Counted from the stretch's first letter, positions 9,157-18,408 are shown. The stretch: DNA of 64,000 bases from Xanthomonas sp. (GCA_018262705.1 JADFDQ010000003.1:62001-126000); one strand, 5' to 3'. Program-made: numbers and translations. The notes: generated from the letters alone by a model not told the origin.

Positions 9157-10098
9157 ATGACATCCGGTCGTTTGAAACTGCTTGTAGCGGCGCTGGCGGC
9201 CGCGTATCCATGGGTTGTACTGGCCGAGCCGGCGGGCCCGGCCGACCCGCATCCCTGGCAACTCAACCTCGTGCGCGGGGTGACGCCGACGTCGCACGCC
9301 GCCTACGACGCCCACATGATCGTGCTGTGGGTGTGCGTGGTGATCGGCCTGCTGGTGTTCGGCGCGATGGCGGTGGCGATCTTCCGCTTCCGCAAGTCGA
9401 AGGGCGCGGTTGCGGATACCGGTTTCATCCACAACAGCAAGCTTGAAATGATCTGGACCGCGATCCCGATCCTGATTTTGATCGGACTGGCGTTTCCCTC
9501 GACCAGCGGCCTGTTGCGGATGTACGACACCCGCGATTCGGCGATGACGGTCAAGATCACCGGCTATCAGTGGATGTGGAAGTACGAATACCTCGGCGAC
9601 GACGTGTCTTTCATCAGCCGTCTCGACCGCCGCAGCGACGAACTGCGCCAGAGCGGCAAGGTCATCAGCGCCGCGGACGATCCCAACTATCTGCTCAGTG
9701 TCGACAACGTGCTGGTGCTTCCGGTCGACACCAAGGTGCGCTTCGTGCTGACCGCCGACGACGTCATCCACTCGTGGTGGGTGCCGGCACTGGGCTTCAA
9801 GCAGGACGCGGTGCCGGGCTTCGTCAACGAAGCCTGGGCGCAAATCGAGACACCGGGTGTCTATCGCGGCCAGTGCGCCGAGTTGTGCGGCAAGGATCAC
9901 GGATTCATGCCGATCGTGGTCAAGGCGGTGAGCAAGGAAGAGTTCGCCGCCTGGCTGGCAGCGCAGAAGGCGAAGAATGCGCCCGCGCCGGCCGCACCCG
10001 TTGCGCCGCCTGCCGCGGCGCCGGAATCTGCCCCGGCCGCCGCAGCGCCCGCCACGGCGTCGCTTGACGCCACTGTCGCACCGGCAACCGCCGGCTGA
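9157..10098 (+). CDS. ctaC: Cytochrome c oxidase subunit II (CuA subunit)
   Basis: Receives electrons from cytochrome c through the binuclear CuA centre of the aa3-type oxidase. The frame is open from 9007, but the ATG at 9157 starts a signal peptide (MTSGRLKLLVAALAAAYPWVVLA) and gives 313 residues; a GTG directly before it is an alternative. Two transmembrane helices (about 50-75 and 90-110) precede the cupredoxin domain. CuA ligands are visible in HSWWVPALG and in CAELCGKDHGFM. A Pro/Ala-rich tail of about 50 residues replaces any fused cytochrome c domain. It is the first gene of the oxidase operon. Confidence 0.96.
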   Translation: MTSGRLKLLVAALAAAYPWVVLAEPAGPADPHPWQLNLVRGVTPTSHAAYDAHMIVLWVCVVIGLLVFGAMAVAIFRFRKSKGAVADTGFIHNSKLEMIWTAIPILILIGLAFPSTSGLLRMYDTRDSAMTVKITGYQWMWKYEYLGDDVSFISRLDRRSDELRQSGKVISAADDPNYLLSVDNVLVLPVDTKVRFVLTADDVIHSWWVPALGFKQDAVPGFVNEAWAQIETPGVYRGQCAELCGKDHGFMPIVVKAVSKEEFAAWLAAQKAKNAPAPAAPVAPPAAAPESAPAAAAPATASLDATVAPATAG

Positions 10099-10129
10099 CC
10101 CACGCATCGCATTCGATAAGGCAAGCACA

Positions 10130-11746
10130 ATGTCCGCCACCCATCCAGACGCCATCGGCCACGCTCACGAAGCCCATCGTCAGGGCTTCATCGACCGCTG
10201 GCTGTTCTCCACGAACCACAAGGACATCGGCACGCTGTATCTGCTGTTCAGTTTCACGATGGCGATCGTGGGCGCGCTGCTGTCGGTGTTTCTGCGCGCC
10301 GAACTGGCGCAGCCGGGGTTGCAGTACTTCCGGCCCGAGGTGTTCAACCAGTTCACCGCGATGCATGCCCTGGTGATGATCTTCGGCGCGATCATGCCGT
10401 CTTTCGTGGGTCTGGCGAACTGGATGGTCCCGCTGCAGATCGGCGCGCCCGACATGGCGCTGCCGCGCATGAACAACTGGTCGTTCTGGATCATGCCGTT
10501 TGCGTTCGCGCTGCTGCTGCTGACCTTCTTCCTGCCCGGTGGCGCGCCGGCCAGCGGCTGGACCATGTATCCGCCGCTGTCGCTGCAGGGCGGCTACAAC
10601 CTCGCGTTTGCGATCTTCGCGATCCACATGATGGGCGTCAGTTCGGTGATGGGCGCGATCAACATCATCGCCACCATCCTCAACATGCGTGCGCCGCAAA
10701 TGGATCTGCTGAAGATGCCGATCTTTTGCTGGACCTGGCTGATCACCGCGTTCCTGCTGCTGGCGGTGATGCCGGTGCTGGCCGGTGCGGTCACCATGCT
10801 GCTGACCGACCGCTTCTTCGACACCAGCTTCTTCGACGCCGCCGGCGGCGGCGATCCGGTGATGTACCAGCACATTTTCTGGTTCTTCGGGCACCCCGAG
10901 GTCTACATCATGATCCTGCCGGCGTTCGGTATCGTCAGCGAGATCATCCCGACCTTCGCGCGCAAGCCGCTGTTCGGCTACAACGCCATGGTGTACGCGA
11001 CCGTGGCCATCGCCTTCCTGTCGTTCATCGTCTGGGCGCACCACATGTTCGTGGCCGGGATGCCGCTGGGCGGCGAGGTCTACTTCATGTTCGCCACCAT
11101 GCTGATCTCGATTCCGACCGGCGTGAAGATCTTCAACTGGGTGACCACGATGTGGCGCGGCTCGATGACCTTCGAGACGCCGATGCTGTGGGCGATCGCC
11201 TTCGTCGTGCTGTTTGCGATCGGCGGCTTTTCCGGGCTGATGGTGGCGGTGGTTCCGGCCGACTACCAGTATCACGACACCTACTTCGTCGTCGCCCACT
11301 TCCACTATGTGCTGGTGACCGGCGCGCTGTTCGCCATCATCGGCGCGATCTACTACTGGTGGCCGAAGTGGTCTGGCCGGATGTACAACGAGACCTTGGG
11401 CAAGATCCATTTCTGGTGGACCTTCGTGTTCGTCAACATGGTGTTCTTCCCGCAACACTTTCTCGGACTGGCCGGCATGCCGCGCCGCATCCCCGACTAC
11501 AACGTGGTGTTCGCCGACTGGAATCTGGTCAGTTCGATCGGCGCGTTCTGCATGTTCCCGACGCCGTTCTTCATGGCCTTCATCTTGCTGCGCTCGCTGA
11601 AGACCGGCGCCAAAGCCGAGGCTCGCGCTTGGGAAGGCGCGCGCGGCCTGGAATGGACGGTGCCGTCGCCGGCGCCGCACCACACCTTCCAGACGCCGCC
11701 GGAAATCCACCCGGGCGATCTGGCCCACGACGACGTGGCGCACTGA
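10130..11746 (+). CDS. ctaD: Cytochrome c oxidase subunit I
   Basis: Catalytic 12-helix subunit carrying heme a and the heme a3-CuB site; reduces oxygen to water and pumps protons. The ATG at 10130 gives 538 residues. Signature stretches include FFGHPEVYIMILPAFG (CuB His and the His-Tyr neighbourhood), WAHHMFVAGM (two further CuB His) and HDTYFVVAHFHYVL (heme ligands). The usual A-family length and motifs are intact. It lies 31 bases downstream of ctaC and 13 bases upstream of a small membrane-protein gene. The more upstream in-frame extension overlaps ctaC and is not used. Confidence 0.97.
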   Translation: MSATHPDAIGHAHEAHRQGFIDRWLFSTNHKDIGTLYLLFSFTMAIVGALLSVFLRAELAQPGLQYFRPEVFNQFTAMHALVMIFGAIMPSFVGLANWMVPLQIGAPDMALPRMNNWSFWIMPFAFALLLLTFFLPGGAPASGWTMYPPLSLQGGYNLAFAIFAIHMMGVSSVMGAINIIATILNMRAPQMDLLKMPIFCWTWLITAFLLLAVMPVLAGAVTMLLTDRFFDTSFFDAAGGGDPVMYQHIFWFFGHPEVYIMILPAFGIVSEIIPTFARKPLFGYNAMVYATVAIAFLSFIVWAHHMFVAGMPLGGEVYFMFATMLISIPTGVKIFNWVTTMWRGSMTFETPMLWAIAFVVLFAIGGFSGLMVAVVPADYQYHDTYFVVAHFHYVLVTGALFAIIGAIYYWWPKWSGRMYNETLGKIHFWWTFVFVNMVFFPQHFLGLAGMPRRIPDYNVVFADWNLVSSIGAFCMFPTPFFMAFILLRSLKTGAKAEARAWEGARGLEWTVPSPAPHHTFQTPPEIHPGDLAHDDVAH

Positions 11747-11759
11747 GAAGCAATCGACC

Positions 11760-11903
11760 TTGACCACCGACCGCCAGCCCGAGCGTGATCCAACCGTCGA
11801 GGCGGGACGCAAGCGCGCCCGCCGGATGGCTTGGTGGCTGGCGCTGGCGGCGGTTGCGGTGTATGTCCTGTTTTTCCTGAGCGGTGGCGGGGGCGTGAAA
11901 TGA
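11760..11903 (+). CDS. Small single-pass membrane protein in the oxidase operon (47 aa)
   Basis: This short frame begins with TTG at 11760 and is open to the TGA at 11901-11903. It encodes 47 residues: a charged N-terminal half rich in Arg ([11 protein letters not shown]), then one hydrophobic helix ([19 protein letters not shown]). It fills the ctaD-ctaG gap almost exactly, and its stop overlaps the ctaG start (ATGA), which suggests translational coupling. Small membrane proteins of this form sit at the same place in many proteobacterial aa3 operons and are annotated as cytochrome oxidase small assembly proteins. A role in assembly is inferred from position. The start codon is uncertain. Confidence 0.7.
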   Translation: MTTDRQPERDPTVEAGRKRARRMAWWLALAAVAVYVLFFLSGGGGVK

Positions 11904-12481
11904 GCGCCTCGCCGCTGGGCAATTTAGGCGTCTGGAAGATGCTCGGCATTTCGCTGGGCGCGTTTGCGTTTGCCTTTTCGATGGTGCCGATCTACCGGAT
12001 TACCTGCGAAAAAGTGTTCGGCATCCGGCTCGAGAAAGGGCCGAATGCGGCGGCTGCGGCCGCCGAGACCGCCGATGCGCGCTGGGTGACGGTGCAATTC
12101 GACGGCGGCGTCAATTCCAAGTTGCCGTGGAACTTCGCGCCCAAGCAGCAGACCATGCGGGTGCAGGTCGGACGCCAGTACGAGGCACAGTATTCGGCGC
12201 GCAACGTGTCCGATCGCGCCATCGTCGGCAATGCGGTGCCTTCGGTCGCGCCGGCGCGTGCATCGCGCTATTTCAACAAGACCGAGTGCTTCTGCTTCAC
12301 GGCACAGACGCTAGCACCGGGCGAGGCGCGCGACATGCCGGTGCGCTTTATCGTCGATCCGGCGCTTCCGCACGGCGTCAAGACCATCACCCTGTCCTAC
12401 ACCTTCTACAAGAACGACGCCCAGACCGCTGCGATCGCCGCCGGATCCGGGCCGGCCGGAGCGGCGCGCGCCGCCCCCTGA
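11900..12481 (+). CDS. ctaG: Cytochrome c oxidase assembly protein CtaG/Cox11
   Basis: Membrane-anchored copper chaperone that delivers copper to the CuB site of subunit I. The ATG at 11900 overlaps the stop of the preceding small gene and gives 193 residues. One N-terminal transmembrane helix ([20 protein letters not shown]) precedes a periplasmic immunoglobulin-like domain. The copper-binding CFCF motif is seen in [15 protein letters not shown], and LPWNFAPKQ is also characteristic. It lies between ctaD and ctaE, as in most operons of this type. Confidence 0.95.
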   Translation: MSASPLGNLGVWKMLGISLGAFAFAFSMVPIYRITCEKVFGIRLEKGPNAAAAAAETADARWVTVQFDGGVNSKLPWNFAPKQQTMRVQVGRQYEAQYSARNVSDRAIVGNAVPSVAPARASRYFNKTECFCFTAQTLAPGEARDMPVRFIVDPALPHGVKTITLSYTFYKNDAQTAAIAAGSGPAGAARAAP

Positions 12482-12509
12482 CTTCCACCTTCCATTCGGA
12501 ATTACCGCC

Positions 12510-13400
12510 ATGGCCAACGCCCACGCCGAACTCGGCAGTCACGACAAGGACATCTATTTCGTCCCCAGCAAGAGCCGCTGGCCGATGGTGGCTTCGATTT
12601 CCCTGTTCGTCACCATGTTCGGATTCGCCAACTGGTTGAACGAGGTGAGCTGGGGGCGTGCGGTGTTCTTCCTGGGCATCGCCATGCTGGTCTTTACCGC
12701 GTTCGGATGGTTCGGCGAGGTAATCCGCGAGTCGGTTGGCGGCAACTACAACAAGCAGGTGGACGTGTCGTTCCGGATGGGGATGGTCTGGTTCATCTTT
12801 TCCGAAGTGATGTTCTTCGCGGCCTTCTTCAGCGCGCTGTTCTACGCCCGCCAGTTCGTGATTCCGTGGCTGGAAGGTCAGGGGCATGGCGTCGATACCC
12901 ATGCCCTGCTGTGGCCGGAGTTCACCGGCGGCTGGCCGAGCAATGGGCCGAATGCGCAGGGCGGGGCCTACCAAACCGTTCCGGCTTGGGGCGTGCCGCT
13001 GCTGAACACGCTGATCCTGCTGTCCTCGGGCGTCACCGTCACCATCGCCCACCACGCGCTGAAGGCCGGCAAGCGCGGCCTGCTGCTGTTCTTCCTCGCC
13101 GCGACCGTGCTGCTGGGCTGGCTGTTCCTGTTCTTCCAGGTCGAGGAGTATTCGCACGCCTACGGCGCGCTCAACCTGACTCTGGGTTCCGGCATCTACG
13201 GCTCCACATTCTTCATGCTCACCGGGTTCCACGGCGCCCACGTCACGCTCGGCACGATCATGCTGGCGGTGATCTGGTTCCGCTGCGCCAAGGGCCATTT
13301 CAGCGCCGACAACCACTTCGGATTCGAAGCGGTGGCGTGGTACTGGCACTTCGTCGACGTGGTCTGGCTGGGCTTGTTCATCTTCGTCTACGTGCTTTGA
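12510..13400 (+). CDS. ctaE: Cytochrome c oxidase subunit III
   Basis: Seven-helix integral subunit that stabilises the aa3 oxidase and may conduct oxygen and protons. It has 296 residues, opening with the soluble stretch HDKDIYFVPSKSRWPM. Family marks include MGMVWFIFSEVMFFAAFFSALFY, the lipid-binding FHGAHVTLG region and WYWHFVDVVWLGLFIFVYVL at the C-terminus. The spacing of 28 bases from ctaG fits one transcript; a hairpin terminator follows 45 bases after the stop. Confidence 0.96.
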   Translation: MANAHAELGSHDKDIYFVPSKSRWPMVASISLFVTMFGFANWLNEVSWGRAVFFLGIAMLVFTAFGWFGEVIRESVGGNYNKQVDVSFRMGMVWFIFSEVMFFAAFFSALFYARQFVIPWLEGQGHGVDTHALLWPEFTGGWPSNGPNAQGGAYQTVPAWGVPLLNTLILLSSGVTVTIAHHALKAGKRGLLLFFLAATVLLGWLFLFFQVEEYSHAYGALNLTLGSGIYGSTFFMLTGFHGAHVTLGTIMLAVIWFRCAKGHFSADNHFGFEAVAWYWHFVDVVWLGLFIFVYVL

Positions 13401-13445
13401 GTTTTCCTCGCCTCCCCTTCGGGAGGGCTGAGGAGGCGAAAAGCG

Positions 13446-13468
13446 AAAGGCCGGCATCGCCGGCCTTT
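13446..13468. terminator. Bidirectional hairpin between ctaE and the DUF2909 gene
   Basis: A perfect 10-base stem AAAGGCCGGC (13446-13455) / GCCGGCCTTT (13459-13468) with a three-base ATC loop lies between two convergent genes. Each strand ends in only three T residues, so termination may be partial. Confidence 0.7.
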
Positions 13469-13490
13469 GCGTTGACGGAAACGGCGATAA

Positions 13491-13721
13491 TCAGCCCGGC
13501 GTGCCACCACCGGCGCCGTGCGGGGTGATCCAGCCCATGTGGATCCCAAGGATCAGCAGCAGGACCATCAGGATGCTCAGACCGATGCGCCAGGTCAGCG
13601 AATTGACGGAGCGCTTGCTGGTGCTTTTGTCCACCAGCATGTAATACAGCCCGGCACCGAGGTGCCAGAGGATCAGGAGCAGGAAACCAACGATGAGCAG
13701 GGTTTTGAACGATCCTCCCAC
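13491..13721 (-). CDS. Twin transmembrane protein, DUF2909 family
   Basis: A 76-residue protein of two hydrophobic helices (LLIVGFLLLILWHLGAGLYYML and IGLSILMVLLLILGIHMGW) separated by a short charged loop. A GTG at 13721 is chosen because GGAGG stands four bases upstream; the longer frame above it reads through the surf1 region and is a shadow. It is antisense to, and embedded between, the oxidase genes ctaE and surf1, a placement also seen in Pseudomonas and Xanthomonas relatives. Function is not known. Confidence 0.8.
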   Translation of the reverse strand: MGGSFKTLLIVGFLLLILWHLGAGLYYMLVDKSTSKRSVNSLTWRIGLSILMVLLLILGIHMGWITPHGAGGGTPG

Positions 13722-13787
13722 AGTGCCTCCGATGCCGGATCGAACCGGCGCTTGGGTTGCATTATCGCAGCCAGCGGGACAGTCGCG

Positions 13788-14540
13788 ATGAGCGCCCGTC
13801 CGCTGCGTTTGGTCGCGTGGTGGCTGCTGGCGCTGTTGGTCGCCGGCGGTTTTGCCCAAGCCGGTCGCTGGCAGCTGGAGCGCATGCACGAAAAGCAGGC
13901 GATCATCGACGATGCCGCGCGCGCGCTGACCCGCGATAATCCGCAGCCGCTGCTGTTGGCTTCGGATCCCAAGCGCGCCCACGACTACGACTGGGCGCAG
14001 GGCAGCGGCCGCATCCTCAACGTCACCCTGTGGCTGGACAACCAGCAGCGCGATGGCGTGGTCGGCGTGCGGATGTATTGCGTGCTGCTGCCGGATATCG
14101 GCGCCCAGCCGGTGCTGGTAGATGCCGGTTGGCGCCCGCTGGGCGGCGATCGCGTGTTGCCCGAGTTCGGCTGTCCGGCGCGCGGCGACCAGCGCGTGCG
14201 CGGGCTGTTGGCGCCGCCGCCCTCGGAAGGACTGCAGCACGGCGCGGCGCTGGCCGCACAGGGGCCGGAGCGCTGGCTGGCTGCGCGCATGGATCTTCCG
14301 GCGGTCGATGCCGTTCTGCACCTGCCGGCGCGTCTGGCGTCGCGCGTCCTGCGCCTGGATTCGCGCCGGCTGCCCGGCGACGACGGCGTGATGGTGGCCC
14401 CGAACGAGCGCGAGTTGGTGATTCTTCCAAACACGATGCCGCCCGAACGCCACCTCGGCTATGCGGTGCAATGGTTCGGGCTGGCGCTGACCGTGCTGGT
14501 GGTGGCGCTGGTGCTCACGATTAGAATGAAGCGGACATGA
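13788..14540 (+). CDS. SURF1-family cytochrome oxidase biogenesis protein
   Basis: Inner-membrane protein that helps insert heme a into subunit I. The ATG at 13788 gives 250 residues with a transmembrane helix at each end (about 10-30 and 222-245) and a periplasmic domain between them. Family features include the N-terminal LGRWQLERMHEK-like stretch (here AGRWQLERMHEKQ), VLVDAGWRPLGG, and the C-terminal HLGYAVQWFGLALTVLV. It overlaps the next gene by four bases. The extension upstream of 13788 overlaps the antisense DUF2909 gene and is not used. Confidence 0.93.
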   Translation: MSARPLRLVAWWLLALLVAGGFAQAGRWQLERMHEKQAIIDDAARALTRDNPQPLLLASDPKRAHDYDWAQGSGRILNVTLWLDNQQRDGVVGVRMYCVLLPDIGAQPVLVDAGWRPLGGDRVLPEFGCPARGDQRVRGLLAPPPSEGLQHGAALAAQGPERWLAARMDLPAVDAVLHLPARLASRVLRLDSRRLPGDDGVMVAPNERELVILPNTMPPERHLGYAVQWFGLALTVLVVALVLTIRMKRT

Positions 14541-15118
14541 CGGATTCGGATTCCAAAAGCGCGTTGCGGCGGCGCAATCGCGGTGCCATGTTGCTGATTC
14601 TTGGGCTGTCGGTCGGCGCGCTGGTGGTGGCAGGGCTCCTGCGCTTTTCCGGCTGGCGGCCGTCCGGACAGGTCAACAAGGGGCAGATGCTGCAGCCCTA
14701 CGGCGACCTGCGCGCGTTTTCGCCGACGCTGGACGATGGGCGGAGCTATCGCTGGGGCGACAGTCCGCGCACCTGGCGGATGGTGGCCGCGCCGAGCGAT
14801 TGCACCGGCGCCGGCCGCGAGCGCTGCACCGCTCTGCTGGAGCGTCTCGACAAGGTCTGGCGCAGCCTGGGTCGCGATGCCGACCGCGTGCATGTGCTTT
14901 GGGCAGGGGCGGCACCGGTGGACGTTTCGAGCTTGCGCGAAGTGTCGCTGGTGCGTCCGGATCCACGGCTGATCGCAGGATTGAGTGGCAGCAACGATTC
15001 CCGCGGCGATCCGGTCTGGCTGGTGGATCCCAATGGTTTCGTGGTCCTGCGCTACGCTCCCGGATTCGAGCCGGTCGATCTGCGCTCCGATCTGGTCAAG
15101 CTGCTGAAGGTCAATTGA
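14537..15118 (+). CDS. Membrane-anchored thioredoxin-fold-like protein of the oxidase operon
   Basis: A 193-residue protein with one N-terminal helix (MLLILGLSVGALVVAGLL) and a periplasmic domain of about 150 residues. The domain loosely follows the SCO/SenC layout: a Cys-containing loop (PSDCTGAGRERC) leads into a helix, then HVLWAG, and a C-terminal WLVDPNGFVVLRYAPGF. The SCO copper motif is CxxxC; here the two Cys are spaced CX7C. Homologues without assigned function occur between surf1 and ctaA in Pseudomonas and Xanthomonas. No SCO gene follows ctaB here, so a role in CuA assembly is a fair but unproven inference. Confidence 0.75.
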   Translation: MTDSDSKSALRRRNRGAMLLILGLSVGALVVAGLLRFSGWRPSGQVNKGQMLQPYGDLRAFSPTLDDGRSYRWGDSPRTWRMVAAPSDCTGAGRERCTALLERLDKVWRSLGRDADRVHVLWAGAAPVDVSSLREVSLVRPDPRLIAGLSGSNDSRGDPVWLVDPNGFVVLRYAPGFEPVDLRSDLVKLLKVN

Positions 15119-15122
15119 ATCC

Positions 15123-16286
15123 ATGAGTCAGTCGCCCCGGTCGCTGCGACCGCATCTGTACCGCCACTTCCACCGCATCGCCTGGCTGGCGACCGCGCTG
15201 GCGGCGGCATTGATCGTGTTCGGCGCCTTTGTGCGCCTGTCCAATGCCGGACTGAGCTGTCCCGACTGGCCAACCTGCTACGGCAAGGCCGCCTGGCCGA
15301 CCGCCGCCGCGCAGGTCGTGGATCACGCCGCCACCGCCATCCGTCCGGTCGATCCCAGTCGCGCCTGGCGCGAGCAGGTCCACCGCATGATCGCCGCCGC
15401 ATTGGGCGTGCTGGTGCTGGCGCTGGCGCTGCTGGCCGCGCGCGATCGCCGCCGCGGCGTGCTGCAAATCGCGCTGGCGGCGGCGCTGGTGGCGTTGGCG
15501 ATTCCGCAATACATGCGCGGCGCGCACGCCCCGGCGGCGATGCTGGCGATTGCCGGTGAATTGTTGCTGCTGATCGGGGTGTTGCGCTGGTCGAATGCGG
15601 ATCTCTCAAGGGTGAGCGCGCTGACCCTGATGGTGATCGTCTTTCAGGCCCTGCTCGGGATGTGGACGGTGACCTGGCTGCTCAAACCCATCGTGGTGAT
15701 GGGCCATCTGCTTGGCGGATTGACCACCTTCGCGCTGCTGGCGTGGATCGCGTGGCGCGCGACCGACCTGCCGATCCTGAGCGCGGACGCGCGCCGCTTG
15801 CGGCTGTTGCTGGGGATCGGGTTGGCGCTGCTGACCCTCCAGATTGCGCTCGGTGGCTGGACCAGCGCCAACTACGCCGCGCTGGTGTGCGGCACCGATT
15901 TCCCGAAATGCGCGGGTTCCTGGTGGCCGACCCACGATTTCCGTGAGGGTTTCATACTTTGGCGCGGGATCGGCGTGGATTACGAAGGTGGCATTCTCGA
16001 CAATCCGGCGCGGGTGGCGATCCAGCTCGCGCATCGCTTGGCCGCGGTGGCGGTTTTCGTCTATCTGCTGGCGATTGCCGGGAAGCTGCTGCGGATCCCC
16101 GGCCTGCGCGGCTGGGGCACGGCGCTGGCGCTGCTGGTCTGTGCGCAGGTCGGGCTCGGAATCAGCAATGTCCTGCTGGCGTTGCCGCTGCCGATCGCCA
16201 TCCTGCACAACGCCGGCGCGGTGGCGCTGCTGTTCGTGCTGGTGTCCTTGCTGGCGCGGCTGCGGCCACCGGAGGGCTGGGAATGA
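15123..16286 (+). CDS. ctaA: Heme A synthase (COX15/CtaA)
   Basis: Oxidises the C8 methyl of heme O to a formyl group, giving the heme A used by the aa3 oxidase. It has 387 residues and eight hydrophobic helices. Conserved His are visible in [29 protein letters not shown] and [12 protein letters not shown], matching the two four-helix halves. It begins four bases after the previous stop and overlaps ctaB by four bases (ATGA). Heme A supply is thus encoded together with the apo-oxidase. Confidence 0.95.
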   Translation: MSQSPRSLRPHLYRHFHRIAWLATALAAALIVFGAFVRLSNAGLSCPDWPTCYGKAAWPTAAAQVVDHAATAIRPVDPSRAWREQVHRMIAAALGVLVLALALLAARDRRRGVLQIALAAALVALAIPQYMRGAHAPAAMLAIAGELLLLIGVLRWSNADLSRVSALTLMVIVFQALLGMWTVTWLLKPIVVMGHLLGGLTTFALLAWIAWRATDLPILSADARRLRLLLGIGLALLTLQIALGGWTSANYAALVCGTDFPKCAGSWWPTHDFREGFILWRGIGVDYEGGILDNPARVAIQLAHRLAAVAVFVYLLAIAGKLLRIPGLRGWGTALALLVCAQVGLGISNVLLALPLPIAILHNAGAVALLFVLVSLLARLRPPEGWE

Positions 16287-17215
16287 GCGGCGCCGCGTGG
16301 TCGCAGTACTGGCGGCTGACCAAGCCGCGGATCGTTGCTTTGATCGTGTTCACCGCGGTCATCGGCATGCTGCTGGCGATCCGACCCGGCGATCCCTGGC
16401 CGTGGCTGCGGATGCTGGCGGGGACGGTTGGCATCTGGCTGTCGGCATCGAGCGCGGCCGCGGTCAATCACTTGCTGGATCAACGCATCGACCGGGTGAT
16501 GGTGCGCACTGCCGACCGGCCGCTGCCGACCGGCGCGCTGCGACCCGCGCAGGTGCTGGTCTTTGCCGTCGTGCTGGGCATCGCCTCGATGGCGGTGCTG
16601 CTGCTGTGGGTCAATCCGATCAGCGCGCTGCTGTCGTTTGCCGGGCTGATCGGCTACGCCATCGTCTACACCGGCTTCCTCAAGCGCGCCACCCCGCAGA
16701 ACATCGTGATCGGCGGGCTGGCCGGCGCGGTGCCGCCGATGTTGGGCTGGGCGGCCGTCACCGGCATGCAGCATGAACGCGATTGGGGCTACGCGCTGCT
16801 GCTGGTGCTGATCGTGTTCGTGTGGACGCCGCCGCATTTCTGGGCGTTGGCAATTTTCCGCCGCGAGGACTATTCGCGGGCGCTGGTGCCGATGCTTCCG
16901 GTCACCCACGGCGTGGTCTACACCCGTTGGCAAATCCTGCTCTACACGACCCTGCTGGTGGTCGCTTCGGTGCTGCCTTGGGTGGTGCACATGAGCGGCC
17001 TGTTCTACCTGTTCGGCGCGCTGGTGCTGGGCGCGGTGTTCCTGTGGTACGCGTGGAAGCTGCTGGATCCGCCGGACGATTTCTTCGCCATGCGCACGTT
17101 CAAGTATTCGATCGTGTATCTGATGGCGTTGTTTGCGTTTTTGTTGGTCGACCACTGGCTGCTGCCGTTTATGACGTCGGCGCCCGGTCTGGAGTTCGCG
17201 CCGCAGCCGGCATGA
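16283..17215 (+). CDS. ctaB: Protoheme IX farnesyltransferase (heme O synthase)
   Basis: UbiA-superfamily membrane prenyltransferase that adds a farnesyl group to heme B, making heme O for CtaA. The ATG at 16283 overlaps the ctaA stop and gives 310 residues, the usual length. Motifs: [20 protein letters not shown], the first Asp-rich loop [36 protein letters not shown] and the second loop [18 protein letters not shown]. About nine hydrophobic helices are visible. It is the last gene of the oxidase locus; a hairpin follows. Confidence 0.96.
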   Translation: MSGAAWSQYWRLTKPRIVALIVFTAVIGMLLAIRPGDPWPWLRMLAGTVGIWLSASSAAAVNHLLDQRIDRVMVRTADRPLPTGALRPAQVLVFAVVLGIASMAVLLLWVNPISALLSFAGLIGYAIVYTGFLKRATPQNIVIGGLAGAVPPMLGWAAVTGMQHERDWGYALLLVLIVFVWTPPHFWALAIFRREDYSRALVPMLPVTHGVVYTRWQILLYTTLLVVASVLPWVVHMSGLFYLFGALVLGAVFLWYAWKLLDPPDDFFAMRTFKYSIVYLMALFAFLLVDHWLLPFMTSAPGLEFAPQPA

Positions 17216-17298
17216 ACGCGCCGTTTCCTGCATGAACATCCTTTGCGCACCGGTGGCGGGGCACGCAGCATTTTGCACGGCGTGGAAGGATTGAAAGC

Positions 17299-17322
17299 GC
17301 GGTGCCGGGTGTCCGGCACCGC
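17299..17322. terminator. Hairpin between convergent ctaB and the OmpA/DUF4892 gene
   Basis: A perfect 10-base stem GCGGTGCCGG (17299-17308) / CCGGCACCGC (17313-17322) with a GTGT loop lies ten bases beyond the reverse-strand stop at 17332. The flanks carry only short A/T runs, so it is a likely but not classic terminator for either direction. Confidence 0.55.
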
Positions 17323-17331
17323 TGCGAAAAA

Positions 17332-18408
17332 TCAGAGTTTGACCAGTTCCACCCGACGGTTCTTGCCGCGCCCGGCGTCGTCGTTGTTGCTGGCCACCGG
17401 CCTGGTTTCGCCGGCGCCGCTGGCCGCCAGCCGCGATTCGGCGATGCCGTAGTCTTCCACCAGTGCCGCCACCACCGCGTTCGCGCGGCGCTCCGACAGA
17501 CGCAGGTTGGACGCATCGTCGCCGACGTTGTCGGTGTGGCCGACCACGCCAAGACGCAGGTTCGGCATCTGCTTGAGCAGGTTTGCGATCTGCTCCAGGG
17601 TCGGCTTGGATTCCGGCTTGACCTGCGACTTGTTGGTGTCGAAATAGAGGCCGTACAGGGCGATGTGGCCGGCGGTGTCCAGCGCCCGGCGCATCTCGTC
17701 GGAGGTGACGGTCACCATCCGGTTCTGCATCGGCTTGGGCGAGACGGCGATCACCAGCACGCCGGTGCGGTCTTTCTGCGCCGTGCAGTAGAGGTCGCCT
17801 TCCAGTCCGAGGGCATACACGCCCACGGTGCGCATGCCGCCGCTGCCGTCGGGCAGCTGCGCGAGGATGTAGCGCTGTTCGGTCGGGTCGCCGCCGCTGG
17901 CGCATTTGCCGTTGCTGAAATCAGCATCATTGATCCGCGCGTGCGGATAGATCTGTTCGAGCAGCCCCTGGGTGCCGCCGCCGTGGTCGTTACCCTTCAT
18001 GTCGCCGCCACAGCTTTCATCGCGGCAGCCGTAAATCAGCCGGCCGCCGTTGGCCTTGATTTCATCGATGTAATTGCGCATCACCTCGAGCGTCGAAGTT
18101 TCCGGCGGGGTGAAATAAAGCAGGCGGGTGTAGTCGCCTTCGGCATGCACCGTCCTTGGCGCGCGTGCGAGATGGTTATTCATGCCGTCGCGGCGCTCGC
18201 TGCTGTCCACCACCAGCTTGGACGCCGGAAATTCAACGGCTTCAAAACCGCGATGTTCGTAGCTGATGATGAAGCTGCCTTCGAAACGCTTGAGCCAAGC
18301 TGGATCGCTGGATCCGGGGAGGTCTTTGTTGGGAACCGTGGCGTCGGCGAAGCCGAGCGAGGGCAATACGGCGAGCAGGGCGCCGAGCAGGATCGGGAAA
18401 AGACGCAC
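17332..18408 (-). CDS. OmpA-family protein with DUF4892 domain
   Basis: Envelope protein of two parts: an N-terminal domain (about 25-235) of the DUF4892 type and a C-terminal OmpA-like peptidoglycan-binding domain (about 245-355; GHTDNVGDDASNLRLSERRA and GKNRRVELVKL). The GTG at 18408 is preferred because GGAAG precedes it and a signal peptide (LFPILLGALLAVLPSLGFA) starts at once; the frame stays open to an ATG at 18492, and another ATG is at 18468. With the GTG it has 358 residues. Four Cys in the DUF4892 part (YGCRDESCGG and later GKCASG) could form disulfides. It lies downstream of dnaG, where rpoD is usual. Confidence 0.85.
   Translation of the reverse strand: MRLFPILLGALLAVLPSLGFADATVPNKDLPGSSDPAWLKRFEGSFIISYEHRGFEAVEFPASKLVVDSSERRDGMNNHLARAPRTVHAEGDYTRLLYFTPPETSTLEVMRNYIDEIKANGGRLIYGCRDESCGGDMKGNDHGGGTQGLLEQIYPHARINDADFSNGKCASGGDPTEQRYILAQLPDGSGGMRTVGVYALGLEGDLYCTAQKDRTGVLVIAVSPKPMQNRMVTVTSDEMRRALDTAGHIALYGLYFDTNKSQVKPESKPTLEQIANLLKQMPNLRLGVVGHTDNVGDDASNLRLSERRANAVVAALVEDYGIAESRLAASGAGETRPVASNNDDAGRGKNRRVELVKL

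Noticed and set aside
13719-13760. GGTTCGATCC-like stretch on the reverse strand, suggesting a tRNA T arm
   Set aside because: The loop would have six bases, no acceptor or anticodon stem can be built around it, and it lies in the SD/start region of the DUF2909 gene.
16061-17905. Reverse-strand frame of 614 codons with part of an OmpA-like ending
   Set aside because: It crosses ctaA, ctaB and the real reverse gene out of frame. The true frame is the one ending at 17332.
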